DNA of 64,000 nucleotides from Sphaerimonospora sp050942215 (GTDB taxonomy: Bacteria > Actinomycetota > Actinomycetes > Streptosporangiales > Streptosporangiaceae): contig NZ_CP192056.1 in the NCBI RefSeq assembly GCF_050942215.1, forward strand, positions 4,278,001 to 4,342,000, in the 5' to 3' direction. The notes under the pieces are model-generated. The model saw nothing but the letters and a program-made list of their open reading frames with translations. It did not search any database and was not told the DNA's origin. A program made the translations under genes and the position numbers. The first letter of the stretch is position 1. Each line of letters opens with the position of its first letter. Below, one piece after another: positions 1-7,986 of the stretch.

Positions 1-2
1 AC

Positions 3-1058
3 CAGTGGTCGGGTGGCATGCTCCAGCGAGCCACTCTCGTTACCGGAACGGCGCACGCCCCGGTGCTCACTCTCGCCGATGAGCCGACCAGCGCCCTGGA
101 CGCCGAGCTCGCCGACGACATGCTCGCGCTGCTGCGGCGTCGCTGCGGCGCGATGCTGCTGATCAGCCATGATCTGGCCCTGGTGGCCCGGCACACCGGG
201 TCCGTACTCGTGCTGGCCGATGGGCGGGTGGTCCAGCGCGGCCCGGCCACCGCCCTGCTGCACGCTCCAGCCGCTGAGGAGACCAGGCGGCTCGTGGCGG
301 CCGCGAAACCGTCACCGCGACGGAGCATGTCCACTGCACGATCAAGTACGAAACCGGTGGTCGCCGAGGTTCGCGGCGTCTCGCGACGCTACGGGCGGGG
401 GCCTGACGCCGTGACCGCTGTCGACAATGTGTCTGTCACTCTCACCGCAGGCGAGGTCGTCGGGGTGATCGGCCGCTCCGGCTCGGGCAAGTCGACCCTG
501 GCCAGGATCATCGGCGGCATGGAGCGGCCCGACGCCGGCATCGTCAGCCTGAACGGACGGGATGCCTGGGCACAACGGCGCACCCTGCGACCCGGATTCG
601 TCATGCCGATCTTCCAGGATCCGGTGGCCAGCCTCGACCGGCGCTGGACGCTGTGGCGAACGCTGACCGAGCCCCTGCTCGCCCGCGGTGAGCGCCATCC
701 CCGCGCGCATCGCCGTGAATTGGCCCGGCAGGCACTCGCCCGCGTCGGGCTCACAGGAATCGACGTCGATCGCACACCCGCGAGCCTGTCAGTCGGACAG
801 GCCCAGCGCGTCGCGATCGCAAGAGCACTCCTAGCCCGCCCCGCCCTGCTGATCGCCGACGAGCCGACGGCCAGCCTCGACGTCGTCGCCGCAGCCGAGA
901 TCACCGCCCTGCTCCGCGCCGTCGCCGACGACGGCACCGCCCTGCTGGTCGTCAGCCACGACCAGCAGCGTCTCGCCGGCTACGCCGACCGCATCGTCAC
1001 CATGACCGCCGGTCGCCTGATTCAGGAAGGACAGCTTTACTATGCCGCAGCCAGCTGA
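3..1058 (+). CDS. ABC importer, fused two-domain ATPase subunit (5'-partial)
   Basis: The window edge cuts this gene. The frame is open from base 3 and enters at the signature of the first nucleotide-binding domain (WSGGMLQR), so the first Walker A lies outside. Still visible are Walker B of domain 1 (ADEPTSALD) and its H-loop (LLISHD). After a linker of about 60 residues comes a complete second domain with Walker A (GRSGSGKS), signature (SVGQAQR), Walker B (IADEPTASLD) and H-loop (VVSHD). Two ABC domains in one chain match the DppD-DppF or NikD-NikE fusion of peptide/nickel-type importers, which works on the inner face of the membrane. The substrate cannot be read here. The stop overlaps the next start by 17 bases, so translation is probably coupled. 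Confidence 0.9.
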   Translation, partial: QWSGGMLQRATLVTGTAHAPVLTLADEPTSALDAELADDMLALLRRRCGAMLLISHDLALVARHTGSVLVLADGRVVQRGPATALLHAPAAEETRRLVAAAKPSPRRSMSTARSSTKPVVAEVRGVSRRYGRGPDAVTAVDNVSVTLTAGEVVGVIGRSGSGKSTLARIIGGMERPDAGIVSLNGRDAWAQRRTLRPGFVMPIFQDPVASLDRRWTLWRTLTEPLLARGERHPRAHRRELARQALARVGLTGIDVDRTPASLSVGQAQRVAIARALLARPALLIADEPTASLDVVAAAEITALLRAVADDGTALLVVSHDQQRLAGYADRIVTMTAGRLIQEGQLYYAAAS

Positions 1059-1713
1059 ACGGACACTGCTGCTGGTCGCCCGCCCAACTCCTGCGGGCGT
1101 CGACGGCCGATCGCTGCGATCCCTGGCCGCCGCCGTCACCGACCGCACCGACCAGCCGGTCCGCATCGCGTACCTCGACCAGGCCGACCCCTCGGTCCAC
1201 GCCGCGCTTGACGACGAGCTCGCCGGCGGATGCGAAGCGGTGCTGATCATCCCGCTGGCGATCCCTGACGACCGCTACCTCTCCGCCTGGATCGGGCGCG
1301 CTGTCGCGAACTGGCGCGAGACCCGCAACCGCGATCTCGACATCCGTATCGCACCGGGGCTCAGCTCCGTCCCTGGAACCGCCGAACTCATCGCGCGACT
1401 GGGCGCGTCCGACGGCGCCGCGATCACGACATCCCCCTCCGGGTTTCGCAGCCCGGCGTGGTCCGTCATGCAGATCCCGAACCGTCATCTCCTGGTCTGC
1501 CGCGGCCCTCGCTGTACCGCCTACGGCGCGGGAGCGACACACCGCGTCTTGTCCGAGTCGACCCGCGGCACGACGACCCTGGTCAGTCCCATCGGCTGCC
1601 TCGGCCCCTGCAACCTCGGACCACTGGTGATCGACAACCCAGCCGGCCGATGGCACCAGGCGGTCGACCCGGCCAAAGCCATGGAACTCGGACGGGTGCC
1701 TCGGCGGGGCTGA
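1042..1713 (+). CDS. CbiX-like domain fused to a thioredoxin-like [2Fe-2S] ferredoxin domain
   Basis: This 223-residue protein has two parts. Residues 7-125 look like the CbiX/SirB chelatase fold (LLLVARPT start, then a VLIIPL strand). However, the usual N-terminal GHGS motif with the metal-binding histidine is replaced by VARPT. Residues 148-210 look like a thioredoxin-like ferredoxin, with cysteines at about 153, 158, 186 and 190 (CRGPRC, GCLGPC) as likely cluster ligands. A GGAAGGA ribosome site lies 10 bases before the ATG. The gene overlaps the ABC ATPase gene, which suggests a role in handling the imported metal or metallophore. That role is inference; a working chelatase is doubtful without the histidine. 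Confidence 0.75.
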   Translation: MPQPAERTLLLVARPTPAGVDGRSLRSLAAAVTDRTDQPVRIAYLDQADPSVHAALDDELAGGCEAVLIIPLAIPDDRYLSAWIGRAVANWRETRNRDLDIRIAPGLSSVPGTAELIARLGASDGAAITTSPSGFRSPAWSVMQIPNRHLLVCRGPRCTAYGAGATHRVLSESTRGTTTLVSPIGCLGPCNLGPLVIDNPAGRWHQAVDPAKAMELGRVPRRG

Positions 1714-1751
1714 GAAAACAGAGAAAGATATAGATCCCGATCAACGGAAAT

Positions 1752-1774
1752 AGGTCAATTGCTCTATATGACCT
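1752..1774. terminator. Inverted repeat between convergent genes
   Basis: AGGTCA (1752-1757) and TGACCT (1769-1774) form a short stem with an 11-base loop in an AT-rich gap between the ferredoxin-fusion gene and the convergent marR gene. It is a weak terminator candidate; there is no long U-tract. Confidence 0.3.
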
Positions 1775-1806
1775 GCACACTTTCCGGACAACCGCGCTCA
1801 CGAGCG

Positions 1807-2238
1807 CTACCCGCCGGCGAGCCGGTCGAGCAGCATGCGCAGCTGTGCGGTCTCCGCGGCGTCCAACCCCCGGAAGGACGCGGCCAGGGCGTCGGCGACA
1901 AGCGGGGCGACCTCGCGGTGCAGTTCCACGCCGCGCTCGCTCAGCCGTACGAGCACGCGGCGCCGGTCGGCGTGATCGAGGTTGCGGTAGACCAGCGCCC
2001 GATCGACCAGCCGGTCCACCGCCCGGGTGAGCGTAGGACCCGTGATGACGGCCACCGCGGCGATGTCGCTCATCGCCACCCCCTCCGTCACCGCCAGCAC
2101 GTCCAGCACCCGCCACTGATCCACCGTGAGCCCGGTCCCGGTGAGCGCCCGCCCGGTCTCGGTGTTGAGCCGCGCGGCGACGCGGTTGAGCGTGAGCGGC
2201 AGGACGCGAAGCGTCGCCTCGTCGTGTTCGGTCCGCAT
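1807..2238 (-). CDS. MarR family transcriptional regulator
   Basis: This 143-residue protein has a MarR winged helix: recognition helix region TGPTLTRAVDRLVDRALV and wing DHADRRRVLVRLSERG at about residues 68-100, between the dimerisation helices at the two ends. The ATG at 2238 was chosen because AAGGGAGGTGG lies 6 bases upstream; a longer frame upstream has no ribosome site. It is divergent from the AmiC-like receptor gene at 2331, so it probably controls that gene, itself or both. The ligand is unknown. Confidence 0.9.
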   Translation of the reverse strand: MRTEHDEATLRVLPLTLNRVAARLNTETGRALTGTGLTVDQWRVLDVLAVTEGVAMSDIAAVAVITGPTLTRAVDRLVDRALVYRNLDHADRRRVLVRLSERGVELHREVAPLVADALAASFRGLDAAETAQLRMLLDRLAGG

Positions 2239-2330
2239 CCGCGGCCACCTCCCTTGAAGGTTTCTCTTCCTATGGTGATACTTCCAGATGGAGATGTTCA
2301 TTGTCTCAACAGCCACACGGAGGTGGTGCC

Positions 2331-3395
2331 GTGACCAAGCGGTACCAAATCGGCCTGGTCGTTCCCCTGCGGGGGCCGGGTGGCATCTTCGGGCCCTCCT
2401 GCGAGGCCGTGGCCGATCTCGCCGCGGCCCATCTCAACGACAACGGCGGCATCCTCGGCAGGGAGGTCGCGATCGAGGTCGTCGACGCGAGCGGCCGGCC
2501 CGCCGAGCTACGCGGGCGCATAGCCGGACTGCTCGACGCCGGACGGATCGACGCGATCACCGGGTGGCACATATCCACCGTCCGGGAGAACCTCTCCTCC
2601 GTCGTCGCCGACCGGGTGCCCTACGTCTACACGTCCCTCTACGAGGGGGGCGAGTCACGCCGCGGCATCTTCTGCTCCGGGGAGACCCCCGGGCTGCAGG
2701 TGGGCCCCGCGCTGAACTGGCTGCGGCGGAACATGGGGCTGCGGCGCTGGGCGATCGTCGGCTCCGACTACATCTGGCCGAGGCGCACGGCCCGGGTGGT
2801 GCGTCAGTACTGCCGGGCGTTCGGGCTCGACCTGGTCGAGGAGATCTACGTCAGGTACGGCACCCCGAGCTTCGCGGCCACGCTCCCCCGGCTGGAGGCC
2901 GGCCGCGCCGAGGGAGTCCTCATGCTCATGGTCGGCAGCGACGCGGTGAAGTTCAACCGGGCCTTCGCCCGGCGTGGCCTGCACGAGCGCATGGTGCGCT
3001 TCGCGCCGCTCATGGAGGAGAACATGCTCCTGGCCAGCGGGGTGGACGCCACCGAGAACCTCTTCGTCGCGGCCGGGTACTTCAAGTCCCTCGCCACCGC
3101 CGACGCGCTCGACCTCATGTCGGCCTATGTGGAGCGCTTCGGGCCCGGCGCCCCTCCCCTGAACAACGCGGCCGAGTCATGCTATGAGGGCATCATGGCC
3201 CTGGCCGCGTTGAGCGACCGGGCCGGGTCGGCCGATCTGAGCGACATCGTCCGGCACTCCGCTGGCGTCGGCTACGAGGGGCCGCGCGGCACGATGACGA
3301 TCTCTGGCGGTCACACGCACCAGACGGTCTACCTGGCCGCGGCGGGCGGCTACGAGTTCGACGTCATCGACGCGCTCGAGCCGATGACCTCATAG
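2331..3395 (+). CDS. AmiC/UrtA-like ligand-binding protein without signal peptide
   Basis: About 354 residues form a periplasmic-binding-protein fold of the branched-chain amino acid/amide/urea class (opening IGLVVPLRGPGGIFGPS; later TGWHISTVRENL and PYVYTSLYEGGES, as in AmiC and UrtA). There is no signal peptide or lipobox, so it should stay in the cytoplasm, as the amide sensor AmiC does, and not serve an importer. GTG at 2331 is preferred because GGAGG lies 7 bases upstream; a TTG at 2301 is possible but has no site. No AmiR-like antiterminator gene is adjacent. The neighbours are a divergent MarR and the purine/allantoin operon, so an amide- or ureide-like ligand is plausible but unproven. 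Confidence 0.75.
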   Translation: MTKRYQIGLVVPLRGPGGIFGPSCEAVADLAAAHLNDNGGILGREVAIEVVDASGRPAELRGRIAGLLDAGRIDAITGWHISTVRENLSSVVADRVPYVYTSLYEGGESRRGIFCSGETPGLQVGPALNWLRRNMGLRRWAIVGSDYIWPRRTARVVRQYCRAFGLDLVEEIYVRYGTPSFAATLPRLEAGRAEGVLMLMVGSDAVKFNRAFARRGLHERMVRFAPLMEENMLLASGVDATENLFVAAGYFKSLATADALDLMSAYVERFGPGAPPLNNAAESCYEGIMALAALSDRAGSADLSDIVRHSAGVGYEGPRGTMTISGGHTHQTVYLAAAGGYEFDVIDALEPMTS

Positions 3396-3505
3396 GCGTC
3401 ATCCTCGGTGACCGAAATCGTACCGGTCGCCGCCGTCGGCCTGATCGCCTGCTCAGATCGGCATGTCGTCCGGTCACGTGAACAAGGCTCTCGCGGCCCA
3501 GGTCG

Positions 3506-4522
3506 TCATCGACGCCGGGGCCGCGTCAGGGCGCCGAGGAGGCGGAGGCGGGCGAGGCCGCCGTCGGGATAGATGTCGAGCCGCACATGGGTGACCGTAC
3601 GCTCGTCGTCCAGGCGGAATCGGTGCCGTGTGTCCGGCTGCAGCCGGGTCCTGGGCAGCAGCGGGAACCAGGCTCCGGCGTCGTCGAGCGCAACCCCGCG
3701 CGCGTCGATGCCGCGCAGCGAGGCCGCGCCAGGTGCGTTGTAGATCAGGTGCGCGGTGTCCAGTTCGGCGACGGCGACCGTACCCGGGCCGGCCAGCGCC
3801 ACGATGAGCCAGTCGTTGCCGCCGTCCCGCCGCCTGGCGGTCTCCCATCCCTCGGCCTGGTGCCGGGACAGGCCCGGGGCTATGACGTTGCCCGGCGGCG
3901 AGTAGAACTCGTCCGAGCAGGCGATGACGCGCCCCCCGTTCTCCAGGGCGGCGAGATCGACGGTGAGCCCGTACAGGAACGCCCGGTCGGGCACCACCTC
4001 GCCGTGCACCCGCAGCCGGGCGACGCCGCCGTCGGGGAAGACGTTCAGCCGCACGTGCGTGAAGCGGCGCGGATCGGCGACCGGGAACTCGTGTACGGCG
4101 TCGCCGGTCAGCGGGCTCTTCGGCACGATCTCCACCCACCCGGTCAGCTCGTCCACCGCCGGATGTCCCTCGGCCGCGCACGCCTCCACCGAGGCGTACG
4201 GCGGGTGGTTGCCCTTGAACCAGGCCGTGTCGACGACCACGCCCCGGACGATCCCGGGCAGGCCGAGCCGTACGATCGCCCAGTCGTGGCCGGGGTCGCG
4301 CCGCCGCCGGGTCTCCCACCCGTCGTAGACCTGCCCCTTCGGTCCGAACGTGTGCGGCCGGAACTCGGGCCGCCCCGGCCTGATCAGGGCCTCCCGCTCG
4401 GCGAACGACTCGTCACTGGCCGCGACGACCGCCCCGCCGTACGTCCGCAGGGCGAGATCGGGCAGCCGGGTGAACGGGCTCACCCCGACTCCGTGCCGCG
4501 AACCTCCCAAAACCGTGCTCAT
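3506..4522 (-). CDS. alc: Allantoicase
   Basis: This enzyme hydrolyses allantoate to ureidoglycolate and urea in the cytoplasm. The 338-residue chain holds the two allantoicase repeats, each with a DGWETRRRRD-type motif (GWETRRRRDPGHDWAIV near residue 68 and GWETARRRDGGNDWLIV near residue 228), and THVRLNVFPDGG/THVRLDIYPDGG at each repeat end. The length is normal for the family. It is the last gene of the purine operon and its ATG overlaps the allantoinase stop (ATGA). No ureidoglycolate lyase or urease follows in this window. Confidence 0.95.
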   Translation of the reverse strand: MSTVLGGSRHGVGVSPFTRLPDLALRTYGGAVVAASDESFAEREALIRPGRPEFRPHTFGPKGQVYDGWETRRRRDPGHDWAIVRLGLPGIVRGVVVDTAWFKGNHPPYASVEACAAEGHPAVDELTGWVEIVPKSPLTGDAVHEFPVADPRRFTHVRLNVFPDGGVARLRVHGEVVPDRAFLYGLTVDLAALENGGRVIACSDEFYSPPGNVIAPGLSRHQAEGWETARRRDGGNDWLIVALAGPGTVAVAELDTAHLIYNAPGAASLRGIDARGVALDDAGAWFPLLPRTRLQPDTRHRFRLDDERTVTHVRLDIYPDGGLARLRLLGALTRPRRR

Positions 4523-5829
4523 GACCCGGCCAGGAATCGCCCGCGCGGGGTAAGGAAATCGACGGGCTCGCCGCGCAGCCAGGTGGTGCGGACGACGCCC
4601 GCGAGCGTACGGCCGTGATAGGGCGTGAACGGGTTGCGGTGATGGAGGGCCGCCGCGTCGACGGTGAACTCGGCGCCGGGGTCGAAGGCCACGAGATCGG
4701 CGTCGGCGCCGACCCTGATCACCCCCTTGTACGGCAGGCCGACCAGCGTGGCGGGTCCCTCGGCCATCCAGCGCGCGATCTCACGCAGGCCGTGCCCACG
4801 AGAACGGGCCTCGGTCCACACGGCGGGCAGGCCGAGCTGCAGCGAGGAGATGCCGCCCCACGCGTGGGCGAAGTCCGCCGCCTTCAGCTCGGGCGGCGAC
4901 GGCGAGTGATCGGAGACGACGCCGATGAGGACGCCCTCGGCCAGCGCATCCCACAGGGCGTCGCGGTTGGCCGCCGCCCTGATCGGGGGGCAGCACTTGT
5001 ACGCGGGCCCGGCGACCTCCTCGGCGGCGAGCGTCAGATAGTGCGGACAGGTCTCGGCGGTGATCCGCACCCCCTCGTCCCAGGCCCGGCGCAACGGCTC
5101 CAGGCAGGCGGCGGCCGACACGTGCACGATGTGGGCGCGGGCTCCGGTCGCAGCGGCAAGCTCGATCACCTGCTCGACGGCCCGCCGCTCGGCCTCCCCC
5201 GGTCGAGATCGCAAAAAATCTGCATATTTCGGGCCGTCCGGGTCGGTGAGCAGCGCGGGATCCTCGGCGTGGACGATCAGCAGCCCGTCGAAGGAGGCCA
5301 CCTCGGCCAGCGCGTCCGCCAGCCCGGCCCGGTCCAGCGCGGGGAACTCCGCCACCCCCGACGGGGACAGGAAGCACTTGACCCCGAACGCCCCGGCCTC
5401 GTGCAGCGGTCGCAACTCGGCCAGGTTCCCGGGGATCGCGCCGCCCCAGAAGCCGACGTCGATGTGGCACCGCCCCCGCGCCGCCCGCCGCTTGGTCTCC
5501 AGGGCGGCCACGCTGACCGTGGGCGGCAGCGAGTTGAGCGGCATGTCGACGATCGTCGTGACCCCGCCGGCCGCCGCAGCCCGGGTGGCCGTGTCGAAGC
5601 CCTCCCAGTGGGTCCGGCCGGGCTCGTTGACGTGCACGTGGGTGTCCACCAGGCCGGGCAGGAGCGCCAGGTCGCCGAGGTCCACCAGCCGCCGCGCGGC
5701 CGGCACCTCGTCGTACGCGTACAGCGCGGCGATCTTCCCGTCCCGTACGGCCACCGCCAGCGCGCGCTCCCCCTCCGGCGTCACCACCCGCCGCGATCTC
5801 ACCACGACATCGAACCCGGCGGCATCCAA
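4519..5829 (-). CDS. allB: Allantoinase
   Basis: This cyclic amidohydrolase opens allantoin to allantoate. Metal-site motifs are present: GLVDTHVHVNEPGR, GGVTTIVDMPLN, the carbamylated-lysine region GVKCFLSPSG, HAED, HIVHVSAA and the catalytic VVSDHSPSP. It is about 436 residues from the TTG at 5829, close to the usual 440-450. The start is uncertain. The frame stays open upstream into repeat element half A, and the only ribosome-site-like string (GGGGGTGAG) is formed by the element's C-rich edge and abuts the TTG. GTG at 5805 or 5802 would give a shorter N-terminus. It lies between the deaminase gene and alc. Confidence 0.93.
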   Translation of the reverse strand: MDAAGFDVVVRSRRVVTPEGERALAVAVRDGKIAALYAYDEVPAARRLVDLGDLALLPGLVDTHVHVNEPGRTHWEGFDTATRAAAAGGVTTIVDMPLNSLPPTVSVAALETKRRAARGRCHIDVGFWGGAIPGNLAELRPLHEAGAFGVKCFLSPSGVAEFPALDRAGLADALAEVASFDGLLIVHAEDPALLTDPDGPKYADFLRSRPGEAERRAVEQVIELAAATGARAHIVHVSAAACLEPLRRAWDEGVRITAETCPHYLTLAAEEVAGPAYKCCPPIRAAANRDALWDALAEGVLIGVVSDHSPSPPELKAADFAHAWGGISSLQLGLPAVWTEARSRGHGLREIARWMAEGPATLVGLPYKGVIRVGADADLVAFDPGAEFTVDAAALHHRNPFTPYHGRTLAGVVRTTWLRGEPVDFLTPRGRFLAGS

Positions 5830-5960
5830 CTCACCCCCGTGGTGATCTTGCGATTTCTCGCAGGGATCACCCCTGACCTGCCATTCCCCCGGTCGTGATC
5901 TTGCAGAAACTCGCACCCATGCCTCCTGACCTGCCCCGACAGCATTGGTGATCTTGCACG
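5830..5960 (+). repeat. Palindromic element, left half (A) of the gene-carrying copy
   Basis: Three cores GTGATCTTGC start at 5842, 5895 and 5948, exactly 53 bp apart. After core 1 comes the mini-hairpin TGCGA-TTTC-TCGCA, after core 2 TGCAGAAACTCGCA, and core 3 stops at TGCA. The sequence between units is related too (CTGACCTGCC in both gaps). A C-rich tract (5834-5838) lies outside core 1. The mirror-image half B is at 7370-7501, on the other side of the deaminase gene. Confidence 0.85.
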
Positions 5961-6022
5961 GGCGTGTACGGAGACCCGCTGCGCTCGCACCGGAGCGGGC
6001 AGACATTCAACCGAGTCGGCCT

Positions 6023-7384
6023 TCACGCCGCCCCCAGGAGACGGCGGTGTGCCCGAGCCCCCGCCTCGGCCGCCGCGGCGTCGGAGACCGTACGGAGCTC
6101 ACCGTCCTCCACCACGGTCCGGCCGCCGACCAGGAGCCGGGCAAGCGGCGGCGTCTGGCCGTACGCGAAGGCGACCACGGGGTCGTCTATGGCGGCGTGG
6201 AAACCGCCGAGCCGCCACAGGGCGATATCGGCCAGCTTGCCCGCCTCGAGCGAGCCGATCTCGGCGGCACGGCCGAGACACCCGGCCCCGCCGATGGTGG
6301 CCAGCTCCAGCGCCCGGCGGGCGGTCAGCGCGCTCGGGCCGTACCGCGCGCGCTGCATCAGCATGGCCATCCTGATCTCACCGGCGAGCGGCGTCATCTC
6401 GCTGGAGGCGGCGCCGTCCACGCCGAGGCCGACCGGCGCGCCGGCGCGCAGCAGGTCTGCCACGCGGGCGATGCCGGCGCCGAGGCGGCCGTTCGACGAG
6501 GGGCAGTGGGCCACGCCGGTGCCGGTCTCGGCGAAGCGGCGGACGTCCTTGTCGGTGAGGTGGACGCAGTGGGCCAGCCAGACGTCGGGGCCGAGCCAGC
6601 CGAGACCGTCGAGGTACTCGACCGGGAGCATGCCGAACTGTTCCCGGCAGTGCTCGTCCTCGTCGGCGGTCTCGGCGATGTGCGTGTGCAGTCGTACGCC
6701 GTGGGAGCGCGCGAGCTCGGCCGAGCGGATCATGAGATCGCCGCTCACGGAGAACGGCGAACACGGGGCGACCCCGACCCGCAGCATCGACCCGAAGGAC
6801 GGATCGTGAAATTTCTGGATCGCTTCCTCGGTGGCCCGCAGGATCTCGTCGGCATCCTCCACCACGTCGTCGGGGGGCAGGCCGCCCTGCGATCTTCCCC
6901 GGTCCATTGAGCCCCGGCACGGGTGGAACCGCAGCCCGACCCGTCGCGCCGCGTCGATCTCCGCCTCGAACAGGTCGCCTCGCCCCCGGGGGAAGACGTA
7001 GTGGTGGTCGGTCGAGGTGGTGCAGCCCGACTTGGCCAGCCAGGCCAGCCCCGCCGTCGCCGCACCCGACACCACCTCGGCGTCCAGCCTCGCCCACAGC
7101 CGGTAGCTCGCCATCAGCCACTCGAACAGCGTCCCGTCGGGCATCACCCCCTGGGCGGCCCATTGGTAGAGGTGGTGATGGGTGTTGACGAGCCCGGGGG
7201 TCGCCAGGCAGCCGGAGCCGTCGACGCGGTCGGCCCCCTCGGGTACGGCCGCGGCGGGGCCGGGGCCGACGGCGGCGATCCGGTCGCCTTCGACGACGAT
7301 GTGGCCGCAGGGGATCTCCTCGCCTACCACGGGCGTGATGTAGGCGTTCTCGATGACGACTCGGCGGACTGCAAGATCACCCAA
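6023..7384 (-). CDS. 8-Oxoguanine deaminase-like amidohydrolase
   Basis: This is a 453-residue amidohydrolase of the TrzN/AtzB/8-oxoguanine deaminase group. It has the metal motif VNTHHHLYQW, the loop SGCTTSTDHHYVF, HTHIAETADE, the catalytic CVHLTD region and GVDGAASSE. It would convert 8-oxoguanine, or a related aminopurine, to urate, which the operon then degrades. The TTG start at 7384 is preferred: GGGAG lies 6 bases upstream. Both that site and codons 1-5 (GDLAV after the Met) are written by repeat half B. The gene is flanked exactly by the inverted halves A and B and is separated by them from its operon neighbours. The annotation rests on family motifs; substrate choice within the family is not certain. 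Confidence 0.85.
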   Translation of the reverse strand: MGDLAVRRVVIENAYITPVVGEEIPCGHIVVEGDRIAAVGPGPAAAVPEGADRVDGSGCLATPGLVNTHHHLYQWAAQGVMPDGTLFEWLMASYRLWARLDAEVVSGAATAGLAWLAKSGCTTSTDHHYVFPRGRGDLFEAEIDAARRVGLRFHPCRGSMDRGRSQGGLPPDDVVEDADEILRATEEAIQKFHDPSFGSMLRVGVAPCSPFSVSGDLMIRSAELARSHGVRLHTHIAETADEDEHCREQFGMLPVEYLDGLGWLGPDVWLAHCVHLTDKDVRRFAETGTGVAHCPSSNGRLGAGIARVADLLRAGAPVGLGVDGAASSEMTPLAGEIRMAMLMQRARYGPSALTARRALELATIGGAGCLGRAAEIGSLEAGKLADIALWRLGGFHAAIDDPVVAFAYGQTPPLARLLVGGRTVVEDGELRTVSDAAAAEAGARAHRRLLGAA

Positions 7385-7501
7385 GGAGAACTCCCAGGTA
7401 GGGCGGCATCGGTGCGAGTTTCTGCAAGATCACGGATAGTGGACGGCCAGGTCGGAGGGCACGCCTGCGAGAATTCGCAAGATCACGGGGAGGGGGTGGT
7501 G
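7370..7501 (-). repeat. Palindromic element, right half (B) of the gene-carrying copy
   Basis: On the minus strand three cores GTGATCTTGC end at 7375, 7428 and 7481 on the plus numbering, exactly 53 bp apart, as an inverted copy of half A. The outer unit holds the perfect mini-hairpin TGCGA-GAAT-TCGCA (plus-strand reading, 7466-7479), the middle one TGCAGAAACTCGCA. Outside the outer core is the same C-rich tract (CCACCCCCTCCCC on the minus strand). It supplies the stop of the upstream 2Fe-2S subunit gene and the start region of the deaminase gene. Confidence 0.85.
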
Positions 7502-7986
7502 GCGCGCCGGGCCGCGGCGAGGCGGACGGCTTCGATGATCTTCTCGTATCCGGTGCATCGGCACAGATTGCCCGCCAGGGCCTCCCTGATCTCGGCGTCC
7601 TCCGGCACCCGCCCCGCCTCCCGCTCGATCAGCGCGTGCGCCTGCACGACGAGCCCGGGCGTGCAGAAGCCGCACTGTACGGCTCCCGCCTCGACGAAGG
7701 CGCGCTGCACCTCGTGCAGTCCGCCTTCCCCGGCCGGGTCGTCCCCGGAGACGAGGCCCTCGACCGTGACCACCTCGCGGCCCTCCGCCTGACCCGCCGC
7801 GACCAGGCAGGCGCAGACCGGCGTGCCGTCCAGATAGACCGTGCAGGACCCGCACTCGCCCTGTTCGCACGCGTTCTTGGCGCCCGGCAGGCCGAGCCGT
7901 TCCCGCAGCACGTAGAGCAGGCTCTCGCCCTCCCACACGTCGTCGGCGGCCATCCGCCGGCCGTTGACCGTGACGTTCACCCTCAT
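7483..7986 (-). CDS. Xanthine dehydrogenase, 2Fe-2S subunit
   Basis: The 167-residue electron-transfer subunit carries two [2Fe-2S] clusters: a plant-ferredoxin type (CEQGECGSCTVYLDG followed by VCAC) and the XDH-type helical domain (CGFCTPG and CRCTG). It passes electrons from the molybdenum site to FAD. Its ATG at 7986 overlaps the stop of the FAD subunit (ATGA). The last residues (ATTPSP) and the TGA stop are encoded by the C-rich edge and core of repeat half B. The molybdopterin-binding large subunit, expected next to it, is absent; the repeat and the deaminase gene occupy that place. Confidence 0.93.
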   Translation of the reverse strand: MRVNVTVNGRRMAADDVWEGESLLYVLRERLGLPGAKNACEQGECGSCTVYLDGTPVCACLVAAGQAEGREVVTVEGLVSGDDPAGEGGLHEVQRAFVEAGAVQCGFCTPGLVVQAHALIEREAGRVPEDAEIREALAGNLCRCTGYEKIIEAVRLAAARRATTPSP

